Under the pieces are notes generated by a model. It was not told where the DNA came from and searched no databases. It worked only from the letters and a program-made list of their open reading frames with translations. 34,554 bases of DNA, taken from Phycisphaerae bacterium. Lineage in GTDB: Bacteria > Planctomycetota > Phycisphaerae > JAAYCJ01. Where the stretch lies: positions 1 to 34,554 of the forward strand of contig JAAZAW010000235.1 in assembly GCA_012514125.1 (NCBI GenBank), read 5' to 3'. The first letter of the stretch is position 1. Every line of letters begins with the position of its first letter. Made by a program: the position numbers and the translations under genes. Shown in pieces: positions 26,299-34,554 of the stretch.

Positions 26299-28878
26299 CT
26301 ATTTCTGATGCGTAGCGGGGGTTTTTGGTGGGTTGGGACGGGTGAAATATTTGAAGAATTCGAACCAGACGATGCTTGCCGCGCCGCAGATGAGACAGAT
26401 CAGGAGGTCGGTCGAATGGAGCGGTGCAAAGTGGAACATATTCTGGAGCGGGGGGAGGTAGAGGACGAGCGTGAGGAAGAGAGTTGCGCCGCTGAGGATC
26501 AGCCAGAGGGCTTGATTTCTTTTTTTCAGCAGGGCGGGGATTGTTTGAATCCAGGAGCGGTTGGTCAGGATCAGCCCGATGTTGGCGACGATCAGGGTTG
26601 TAAAGGCGAGGGTTCGCGCATTGTTGTTTTCGGCAGAGGAGTCCTGAGAACCCGCGATGAGGTAGACGGCGAGGGTGAAGATTAAAACGCTGAGTCCCTG
26701 CAAGATGCTCAGGGTGAGAGTTTTTTTGCTGAGGAGGGGATTTTTTAAGTTTCGCGGCGGACGTTTCATGATATCGGCTTCGCCGGATTCGGCTTCGAAG
26801 ACGATGGAACAGGCGGGATCGATGATCAGTTCGAGGAAGACGATATGGACGGGTAAAAGGATCAGAGGCCATTTGAACAGGACGGGCAGGAGGGACAAAC
26901 CGGCGATAGGGACATGGACGGCAAAGATGTAGGCCATTGCTTTTTTGAGGTTGTCGAAGATTCGACGTCCCATTTTGACGGCATCGACGATGGAGGAAAA
27001 GTCGTCGTCGACGAGGACCAGGTCGGAGGCTTCACGAGCGACGTCTGTTCCGCGTCCGCCCATGGCGATGCCGATATTGGCGGCTTTGAGAGCGGGTGCG
27101 TCGTTGACACCGTCGCCGGTCATGGCGACGGTTTCGCCATTGGCTTTTAGTGCCTGGACGAGACGGAGTTTTTGTTCGGGGACGACTCTCGCGAAGATGT
27201 TGACGGTTTTGATTTGTTGTTGGAGGTCGTCGTCGGAGAGTTGATCAAGCTCGGGGCCTGTGAGTACCTGGTCCATGGGCGAGAGGCCTATTTGTTGGGC
27301 GATGTTTTTTGCGGTTCCGGGGTAGTCGCCTGTGATCATGATTACCCGGATGCCGGCGTCGTAACATTCGCGGATTGAATTGTCGACGCCGGGTCGGACG
27401 GGATCGGCGAAACCGATCAGGCCTATGAATTTGAAGACAAAGGCGTGCTGTTGGATCGGGAGATCAGTTTTGTGGAAGTTGGCGCGTGCGACGGCGAGGA
27501 TTCGGAGTCCGTCGTCAGCCATCTGCGCGACTTTTTTTGCGAGATCGGCCTGTTGGGAGTCGGAGAAGTGGCAGAGGTCTGCGACGGCTTCGGGTGCTCC
27601 TTTTGCGGCGATGGTATAATTTTGTTCATCGGGAGATTTCCAGACATGCGAGAGAGCCAGCAGGTTGTGCGAGAGCGGATATTCCTGGATGAGGGTCCAA
27701 TCGTCGTGGAGATGCTCGGTATTTGTCAGGTTTAATTTTCCGAGCCTTCGGAGGGCTTTTTCCATGGGGTCGAAAGGGTCTCGTTGGCTGGCGAGGATGC
27801 CGAATTCGACGAGTTCGTGAAATTTTTCGGGAAGTCCGTCCCGGCGATGATGTTTAACATCGTAAAATTCGCCGTCGGTGTAAATTTGACTGACGGACAT
27901 CATGTTGAGGGTCAGCGTTCCTGTTTTATCGACGCAGAGGACGGAGGCGGATCCGAGGGTTTCGACGGCGGGGACTTTCCGTGTGAGGACATGTTTTTTT
28001 GAGATTCGCCAGGCTCCGAGGGCGAGGAAGATGGTCATAACGACGGGAAATTCTTCGGGCATCATGGCCATGGCGAGGGTAAGTCCGGCGAGAAAGCCCG
28101 TGGGCCAGTCCTGATTTGTCAGGCCATAGACGATGACGACGATGGTGCAGAGGATTAATCCGACGATGGTGAGATTGCGAACGATTTTGCCTGTTTCTTT
28201 TTTTAAGGCGGTGGGGGCGGTATCGATGGATTGCAGCGCTTTCCCGATTTTGCCCATTTCGGTAAAAATGCCGGTTTTGAGGACTCGCGCGATGCCCTGG
28301 CCACTGACGACGAGGGTTCCGGAATAGATAAAGGGCAAGTTGTCGCCGCCTGGTGGTGTTAATTCCATTTTCTGGTCCCAGGCGATTTTTCGGACGGGGG
28401 CGGATTCACCGGTGAGGAGGGATTCATCGGTTTCAAAATTTGAGCAGTTTTCGAGGACCGCATCGGCGGGGACGCGATCTCCTTCGACGAGTACAAGATA
28501 GTCGCCGCGAACCACATCGCGTCCGGCGATTCGTTTTTCTTCACCGTCGCGAATGACCAGGGCACGCGGGCTTGAAAGGTCTCTCAAGGCTTCAAGGGCG
28601 CGTTCGGTTTTTCGTTCCTGGTAAAGAGTGATTCCCATGACGACAAAGACGAAACTCAGGAGCATGAGGGCGTCCTGGAGTTCGCCTAATCCGAGATAGA
28701 TTCCGCCACAGGCTACGAGGAGAAGGAACATCGGCTCACGGACCACGTCGAGTGCAATGGCAAGGAAGCTACGCTGTTTTGAAGAAGGCAATTCGTTGTA
28801 TCCTTCGGTTGCAAGCCTGGTGTCGGCTTCCTGTCGGGTCAAGCCTTTGAATGCACTGATGTCCCATTTTCTTGTCAT
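26299..28878 (-). CDS. Cation-translocating P-type ATPase (P2-type, Ca2+-ATPase-like)
   Basis: 859 aa; phosphorylation motif CVDKTGTLTLN, MMPEEFPVVMTIFLALGAWRISKKHVLTRKVPAVETLG, TGESAPVRK, MITGDYPGTA, AMTGDGVNDAPALKAANIGIAMGGRGTDVAREASDLVL. Confidence 0.95.
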   Translation of the reverse strand: MTRKWDISAFKGLTRQEADTRLATEGYNELPSSKQRSFLAIALDVVREPMFLLLVACGGIYLGLGELQDALMLLSFVFVVMGITLYQERKTERALEALRDLSSPRALVIRDGEEKRIAGRDVVRGDYLVLVEGDRVPADAVLENCSNFETDESLLTGESAPVRKIAWDQKMELTPPGGDNLPFIYSGTLVVSGQGIARVLKTGIFTEMGKIGKALQSIDTAPTALKKETGKIVRNLTIVGLILCTIVVIVYGLTNQDWPTGFLAGLTLAMAMMPEEFPVVMTIFLALGAWRISKKHVLTRKVPAVETLGSASVLCVDKTGTLTLNMMSVSQIYTDGEFYDVKHHRRDGLPEKFHELVEFGILASQRDPFDPMEKALRRLGKLNLTNTEHLHDDWTLIQEYPLSHNLLALSHVWKSPDEQNYTIAAKGAPEAVADLCHFSDSQQADLAKKVAQMADDGLRILAVARANFHKTDLPIQQHAFVFKFIGLIGFADPVRPGVDNSIRECYDAGIRVIMITGDYPGTAKNIAQQIGLSPMDQVLTGPELDQLSDDDLQQQIKTVNIFARVVPEQKLRLVQALKANGETVAMTGDGVNDAPALKAANIGIAMGGRGTDVAREASDLVLVDDDFSSIVDAVKMGRRIFDNLKKAMAYIFAVHVPIAGLSLLPVLFKWPLILLPVHIVFLELIIDPACSIVFEAESGEADIMKRPPRNLKNPLLSKKTLTLSILQGLSVLIFTLAVYLIAGSQDSSAENNNARTLAFTTLIVANIGLILTNRSWIQTIPALLKKRNQALWLILSGATLFLTLVLYLPPLQNMFHFAPLHSTDLLICLICGAASIVWFEFFKYFTRPNPPKTPATHQK

Positions 28879-28916
28879 TGCGAGCCTTTTCGAATATTGT
28901 TGGAAGTACGAGAAGA

Positions 28917-28942
28917 TGGATTCCCGCCATCGTGGGAATGAC
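28917..28942 (+). repeat. Variant of the GGATTCCCGC...GCGGGAATGAC element
   Basis: TGGATTCCCGCCATCGTGGGAATGAC, inverted ATTCCC/GGGAAT arms. Confidence 0.7.
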
Positions 28943-29010
28943 AGAGTATTTGGTGGATTTTACTTCCAACTTTTAATTTTTAACTTCCGATGGATAACTT
29001 TTCCATAAAA

Positions 29011-30333
29011 TTATTTTTCCGAACTTGCCAGGAGTTGTGGTTCAGGCTCGATATTGGGGGAGAGGGGAGTGTTTTCTTCCGGGGCGGGCCGGCGTGATTG
29101 GCGGACGATTTCGATCAGGGCAGGGACTTTTAATGAGAAAAGGATCGCTCCGAAGATGCAGCAAAAGCCGCTGAACAGGAACGTATTTGGGGCGCCGATT
29201 TGTTTGGCCAGTATACCTCCGACGAGACTTCCGAGGGGGGCAGCTCCCATGAAGGCCATGGTATAGAAGCTCATTACGCGGCCTCGTTTGTCATCGTCCG
29301 CGATGGTTTGAAGGACGGTATTGCTTGCGGCTGAGGTGACCATCATTCCGAAGCCTACGAGCACCATCAGGATGAGGGATAGCCATAGGATGTTGGAAAA
29401 GGCGAAAGCCATGATTCCGACGCCGAAGATTGTGCAGGCACTGCCGATGATTTTGCCGAGACCTTGAGCATTGGGTCTGGCGGCGAGGAAGACGGCGCCG
29501 AAAAAGGCACCGAGTCCTGAGGCTCCGACGAGAAAGCCATAGGTGTGCGAATCGCCGTGAAGATGGATTTTTGCAAATACGGGCAACAGCACGGTGAATG
29601 GGACGAAGCTGAACAGGCAGATCAGGAGAAGGACCGAACGGATAGGGGCGAAACCGGCTGCGTATTTTAATCCTTCTTTAAATCCATCGAATGGGTGTTG
29701 GTGTTGTATGGTTACCAGGGGTTTGGTGTGATTGAGTTTCATTGCGGCGAGAGCGAGAAGAATGGCGATATAGCTTAACCCGTTGAACCAGAAGCATATT
29801 CCTTCGCCATATCGGGCGATAAGGATTCCGGCGATCGTTGGGCCGATGAGACGCGCGCCGTTGAAGACGGAGGAGTTGAGGGCGATGGCATTGCCCAGAT
29901 CGTCGCGATTTTCGACCATCTCCAAGACGAAGGAATGCCGGATTGGGATATCAAAGCCGTTGATTATGCCCTGGATGGCGGTTAGCGTTATGATTCCGGG
30001 GAGGGTCAAGGTTCCGGTGGAATACATGATCGCCAGAGTCAGCGCCTGGCACATAGCCAGCAATTGTGTGGTGAAGAGGAGTCGATGTCGATTCCAGCGG
30101 TCGGCGAGCACACCGCCTGTCGGGGCGCCCAGGAAGGCGGGGATTTGGCCTGCGAAGCTGACGACGCCCAGAACCACTTCAGACCCTGTCATTTCATAGG
30201 CGAGCCAACCCATGGCGATGGATTGCATCCATGTTCCGATCTGGGAAAAGATCTGCCCCATGAAGAATAAACGGAAATTTCTATATTTCAAGGCCCGGAC
30301 CAGGGTTGGCCAGCCCGTTGACTTCTCATTCAT
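29011..30333 (-). CDS. MFS transporter (EntS/MFS_3-like)
   Basis: 12-TM-like; MNEKSTGWPTLVRALKYRNFRLFFMGQIFSQIGTWMQSIAMGWLAYEMTGSEVVLGVVSFAGQIPAFLGAPTGGVLADRWNRHRLLFTTQ. ORF extends to 30369; internal Met at 30333 preferred. Confidence 0.92.
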   Translation of the reverse strand: MNEKSTGWPTLVRALKYRNFRLFFMGQIFSQIGTWMQSIAMGWLAYEMTGSEVVLGVVSFAGQIPAFLGAPTGGVLADRWNRHRLLFTTQLLAMCQALTLAIMYSTGTLTLPGIITLTAIQGIINGFDIPIRHSFVLEMVENRDDLGNAIALNSSVFNGARLIGPTIAGILIARYGEGICFWFNGLSYIAILLALAAMKLNHTKPLVTIQHQHPFDGFKEGLKYAAGFAPIRSVLLLICLFSFVPFTVLLPVFAKIHLHGDSHTYGFLVGASGLGAFFGAVFLAARPNAQGLGKIIGSACTIFGVGIMAFAFSNILWLSLILMVLVGFGMMVTSAASNTVLQTIADDDKRGRVMSFYTMAFMGAAPLGSLVGGILAKQIGAPNTFLFSGFCCIFGAILFSLKVPALIEIVRQSRRPAPEENTPLSPNIEPEPQLLASSEK

Positions 30334-30566
30334 GTTTATTTGTGATTTATAAAAGTAAAATAGTCGCATGGGTAATTTTCAACAACCTTTAGTAAAAATG
30401 GCGTAAAAACACCCATTCAAAGATTAATCATATCATCGCTGGGCCGGGTTTGTGAAGTCTGTTTGTTTTTAATGATGAATTTGATGATTATTTTACGAGA
30501 AGCATCTCTGGAAGGTTGGTATAAAGTCTTGTGAAATTCCGTTTTTGTTCATAAAATTCAAGTTCT

Positions 30567-33500
30567 ATGGAAGCACCAGAGAAGAAGAAAAAACAGTTGA
30601 TGCAAGATCGACCGAAAGGATGTCGCACGAGACGCATTCGGAATATTGTATTGATTGCGCTGGGGGGGCTATTTTTGTTGTTGGCGGCGGGGCCTTATAT
30701 TATTCCGCGAGAGTATCTTCGGAAAAAGATCGCCGGACATCTTTCGGAGAAGACTCAGTCGGCGGTGAGGGTTGATCGGGCGTCGATAGGATGGTTTTCG
30801 GGGCTTAGACTTTGGGGACTTGAACTGGAGAATAACGAGACGCAGGCGTGTGTGTCGATTTCGCGGATGAAGATTCCGATTGAGCCGGTGAAATTGCTTT
30901 TTGGGGGAGCGGCGAGTTTTGTTCGGCTTGAAGGGGTGAAGGTTGAGCTTGTTGAGCGAGCACAATCGCCGGAGTTAAAGCTGACGGAATTTTGTCCGTC
31001 GGGGTTGCCGGTGCAGCGAGTTCAGCTTTCGGATTTGCAGATCGATTTTATGTGGCGGGATGGATTCAGGCAGGAGATGATGGTACCCTGGCTGGAGTTT
31101 ATTTTTGATCTGTCGAATCAGACGGTGCAATATGATGCCCAGGCGAAATTGCAGGCGAGGCGTGAGGCAGGATCGTCGGCGGAGTATGTGGGACGTTTGA
31201 CGACTCATGGGAATTTTGAATTCGTGCGGCAGGAGGGTCAGCAATGTCTGGCGGGGACACTGAACGTCGACTGGCAGGACCTGGATCTTTCGATTCTTCG
31301 CCTTGAACGGATCGAGCGATTCGATATCGCAAAGTTTGCAGGGAAGTCAGGGGGGAACCTTACTCTGGAGATATTTCCGGATTTTCATTTTCGGTGGAAT
31401 TCACGGACGCGGTTTGATGATTTGATTGTCAGGCGTGGAGAGGTTTCGACGCCGGGGAAGATCGATCGGCTTACGGTGATCAGTAAGGGGGAATTTGACC
31501 CGGTGACGGGGAAATTGACGCTTGGACGTCTGGATGTGAGCAGTTCGCCTTTAGAGATTTCGAGTACGATGACGGGACGGTTGGACCAGAACGATTTCGA
31601 TCTTGCGACACTTGATCTGGACGGCAGGCTCGATATGGCGATGGTGGCCGCTTTAGCGCCCGGACTGGCCAGGTCGCTGGGCGAGGAGGGCAGGATCGAT
31701 GGACCTTGTTATTTTGATTTTTCGTGGAAGGATGAACCTGCGGGGTATCAGATCGAGGTACACGTGAATGCGGACGGTGTTTTTCTGGATCGGCCGGGAA
31801 CGATTTTGAAAAGGGCGGACGATGCGTTGAATGGGTCGATTTCGATTCATACCGATCAGGCGACGTGGCCTTGGGTGGTGGTTGACCGTGTTGATTTCAA
31901 GGTGGGTCAGACCGAATTGCATGGCTGGGGACGATTGCCGCCGATTCGGAGCGGCGATGATCCTGATGTGTGGTTGGATGAGGTTCGGCGATTGGCGGAG
32001 TTTGAGGTGACGGTGAATTGTCCGGAGTTGCTTTGGTTTTCGCCGAGAGTGCCTGCGATGGGAGATGTATTGACGTGGGCGAATCTTTCCGGGCCTGTCG
32101 GGATACGTTTGGGATATACGGGGCAGGAAGATGTCGGGCGGATGGATATGGATGTGGAACTCAATGAGAGCGGCACGCTGGGATTGGGTGATATTTTTGT
32201 CAAGCCCGAAGACGAGAAAATCGATCTGCGGTTTCAAGGTTTTTTGCCGTGGCATACTCGTGAGCCTCAGGTGTGGATTTATGCGTTCGGCAAGTGCGGC
32301 GAGGCGGAAATAATGACGGATCAGCGACCGCTGAAGATAATCTGGGCGTTTACGCAAACGCCTGATAAGAAACCTGCGATCGATCTTTTCGGTGATGTGT
32401 CCATTGAGGTTCATGGGCTGGGTTCGATGCTGGCTTATTCGCCGCGGTTGAAGCGGGATCGACCGGCAGAGCATGTGGGGGGAGCGTTTGAGTTTGAATT
32501 GGGTCATGTATTGCGGGCGACGCTTGAAGATGGGCGCTGGACGATGCAAAACGCGCGGGTTCATTTTGAGCTTGAGGCGGATAAGGTATGGGTTGATCTG
32601 CCGGAGAAATTTATGAAGCCCGCGGATGTGCCGATGTCGGTGAGGGTGGATTATACGTATACGAACCGGATGAAACAACACGAGTTTCAGGGCGAGGCGC
32701 GGTGGTGTTCGACTCAGGCGGAGTTTGAGATTCTTCGGATCGACGCGAAGGACAACCGCATCGAAGGCAGGGGTGAGATTCGTGTGGAAGGGCTTAAAAA
32801 TACGCTGAATTCGATGCCGGTGCTTTCGAAAATGATCGATAAGGTCGGAGTTGTCGATGGCGGATTGACGATGGGTTTACAATGGTCGAGCGATGTGCAG
32901 AAGGACAAGATCGACTGGTCGATTGATGCGACTGCGACGAGGGTGGAGATGGATGGCGAGCATGTCAAGTCTGAAACGATGCCTGCGACGATGGAGGGGC
33001 AGTTGATTTTGCCTGCTTCGCCTGATGAAACGCCCCGGACGTATATTATTTCCAAATTGCGGTCTCAACTGGGACAAAGTTATGTAAATCTGGAGCATGG
33101 TTCGATTCTTCTCAGGGGCGGTGAGAGGGACGGTTGGGGCAGGATGTTCGGTGTCGAGCCCTGGATGCTTCGGCACAGTGGTCCGTTTCAATCGTTTTCA
33201 TTCAGCTTGTCGGGTCATTTGGATGCGCAGAGCCGGTGGCTTAGGGTTAATCGAAAAGTTCGGGAAGTGCTTGATGAGTATGGTTTACGGGGTGGGGCGG
33301 ATTTCAATCTGGAGGCGGGTTTTAAAGATTCGCTTTTACAAACGACTTTTAGTGCCCGGCTGGAGGAGATGGCGTTTGAATACGACGATATATTGACTAA
33401 AAGAAAAGGTGTGCCCGGTTCACTTGAGATGTCGGTATTTGTTTGGCCTGACGCAGAAGACATCGACGTTTGTCATGTTCAACTTGCTTATGCGAAATTT

Positions 33501-34554
33501 CGTCTGAGTGAATTCTATGCAACCGGCCGTGGGGGAGGGACACTTGGATGGTCGTCGGATAAAGATATTTTACTGAACGACGCTCTGGCTCAGATCAATG
33601 TACGAATTACGGATATTTCGCAGCTTGGTGAACTTTCTTCGCTTGTTCGGGAGTATGAGGCAGGGGGGCGGATTAATGTCGATATGGGGTTTCTCAGGCG
33701 GGACGGGCGTAATTCTCTGACGGGTTCATCTGCTTATTTCAGCAACGTCAATGCGATGGTGTCCGGTCAGCCTGTGATGGTGGATGGACGGATATATTTC
33801 TCGGAGGATTATTTCAATTCGGACAGGTTTTTATTTTCTGCGGGCTTTTCATCGTTTAAGGCCGGGTGGGATACGGTGATTATTGACGATAAGATCACCG
33901 GAATTGCGGATATCGAGAGCGACTATTTTGATACGGATCAGGTACAGCAGATGTTTGTTTCGGCAGTCAAAGCCCGTCGGGGCGCGGTGGCTTCTGCGAT
34001 TCAGCCGACGCCGTTACCTCAAGATAAGCCGATGGATTTGGCGTATCAGTTGGGGCAGGAAGATTTGATGAGGAAATTTCAACCCCTGCGACAAAAGTTG
34101 ATTCATTCGAGTGTGCTAGTGGGCCTGAAGGCGAAAAAGCTTCACATGACCGATCCGCGAACGGGTGATCGTCATGACTTGAGTGATTTTCGATCGCAGA
34201 TCAATGTTGAAGATAACAGGACCTACAATCGTCCTACGGGCGGACTGAGATTCTGGAGCAGAATTTCCGATGGTTTGATCAGCGGGAATTTTGTCGCGAT
34301 GCTGGATGAAGAAAATCCGACGGTGATTCTTGACAGCAGTATCGACAATATTCGCATGGTGGAAGAGTTTCGGCCTATGGTAGAGAATTTTTTCCCGGGT
34401 TTGCGTGTCGAAAGCCGACTTTCGATTACGGAGAGTTCTCAACAGAAACTTTTCACTACCCGTCAGAGCGCACCGAATTATCCGGTTGGCGAAGGAAACA
34501 TGATTTTCGTGGATGGTTTCATGATCGGAAGGGCCGGTCCCGACTGGATCACGC
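30567..34554 (+). CDS. Large AsmA/TamB-like inner-membrane-anchored protein, truncated by the window end
   Basis: Continuous open frame from ATG 30567 to the end (codon phase checked at 32040, 33240, 33840 and 34500). N-terminal basic stretch plus TM (RNIVLIALGGLFLLLAAGPYIIPREYLRKKIAGHLSEKTQSAVRVDRASIGWFSGLRLWGLEL), AsmA-type start, then long beta-rich repeats. No stop in the window, so absent from the ORF track. Confidence 0.8.
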   Translation, partial: MEAPEKKKKQLMQDRPKGCRTRRIRNIVLIALGGLFLLLAAGPYIIPREYLRKKIAGHLSEKTQSAVRVDRASIGWFSGLRLWGLELENNETQACVSISRMKIPIEPVKLLFGGAASFVRLEGVKVELVERAQSPELKLTEFCPSGLPVQRVQLSDLQIDFMWRDGFRQEMMVPWLEFIFDLSNQTVQYDAQAKLQARREAGSSAEYVGRLTTHGNFEFVRQEGQQCLAGTLNVDWQDLDLSILRLERIERFDIAKFAGKSGGNLTLEIFPDFHFRWNSRTRFDDLIVRRGEVSTPGKIDRLTVISKGEFDPVTGKLTLGRLDVSSSPLEISSTMTGRLDQNDFDLATLDLDGRLDMAMVAALAPGLARSLGEEGRIDGPCYFDFSWKDEPAGYQIEVHVNADGVFLDRPGTILKRADDALNGSISIHTDQATWPWVVVDRVDFKVGQTELHGWGRLPPIRSGDDPDVWLDEVRRLAEFEVTVNCPELLWFSPRVPAMGDVLTWANLSGPVGIRLGYTGQEDVGRMDMDVELNESGTLGLGDIFVKPEDEKIDLRFQGFLPWHTREPQVWIYAFGKCGEAEIMTDQRPLKIIWAFTQTPDKKPAIDLFGDVSIEVHGLGSMLAYSPRLKRDRPAEHVGGAFEFELGHVLRATLEDGRWTMQNARVHFELEADKVWVDLPEKFMKPADVPMSVRVDYTYTNRMKQHEFQGEARWCSTQAEFEILRIDAKDNRIEGRGEIRVEGLKNTLNSMPVLSKMIDKVGVVDGGLTMGLQWSSDVQKDKIDWSIDATATRVEMDGEHVKSETMPATMEGQLILPASPDETPRTYIISKLRSQLGQSYVNLEHGSILLRGGERDGWGRMFGVEPWMLRHSGPFQSFSFSLSGHLDAQSRWLRVNRKVREVLDEYGLRGGADFNLEAGFKDSLLQTTFSARLEEMAFEYDDILTKRKGVPGSLEMSVFVWPDAEDIDVCHVQLAYAKFRLSEFYATGRGGGTLGWSSDKDILLNDALAQINVRITDISQLGELSSLVREYEAGGRINVDMGFLRRDGRNSLTGSSAYFSNVNAMVSGQPVMVDGRIYFSEDYFNSDRFLFSAGFSSFKAGWDTVIIDDKITGIADIESDYFDTDQVQQMFVSAVKARRGAVASAIQPTPLPQDKPMDLAYQLGQEDLMRKFQPLRQKLIHSSVLVGLKAKKLHMTDPRTGDRHDLSDFRSQINVEDNRTYNRPTGGLRFWSRISDGLISGNFVAMLDEENPTVILDSSIDNIRMVEEFRPMVENFFPGLRVESRLSITESSQQKLFTTRQSAPNYPVGEGNMIFVDGFMIGRAGPDWIT

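Noticed and set aside
31653-32681. 342-aa minus-strand ORF rich in R, H and P
   Set aside because: Antisense to the continuous AsmA/TamB-like frame; composition typical of a shadow ORF in G-rich coding sequence.

Overview
The window is about 34.5 kb of mostly housekeeping-type bacterial chromosome. Gene content and style suggest a Planctomycetota/Phycisphaerae-like genome, but this is an inference and was not checked. I can support about 21 protein-coding genes. Left to right: a SpoIIE-type PP2C phosphatase, a DUF2007 protein, a sigma-70 family factor, a THUMP-like SAM methyltransferase, a HerA-like ATPase, pyrF, murD, a FemAB-like acyltransferase, an FGGY sugar kinase with an L-fucose-isomerase-like protein, uppP-queA, a PPi-type phosphofructokinase, a degenerate GH10-fold protein with a HhH membrane protein, an NAD(P)H-hydrate dehydratase, azoR with a YyaL-like protein, zwf-pgl, a P-type cation ATPase, an MFS transporter, and a large AsmA/TamB-like ORF that runs off the right edge and is missing from the supplied ORF track. 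I see no tRNA, rRNA, CRISPR array, transposase, phage or recognisable defence system, and no convincing new multi-gene system. The most interesting signals are non-coding: (i) a GC-skew polarity change near 9.3-9.9 kb that does not follow coding strand, coinciding with an AT-rich inverted-repeat/tandem-repeat spacer and with a flip in orientation of a dispersed repeat; (ii) composite repeats made of a 7-8 bp tandem array next to a REP-like palindrome; (iii) a symmetric promoter/operator architecture upstream of pyrF; and (iv) a GH10-fold protein that appears to have lost both catalytic glutamates. All calls come from reading the sequence; no database searches were run.
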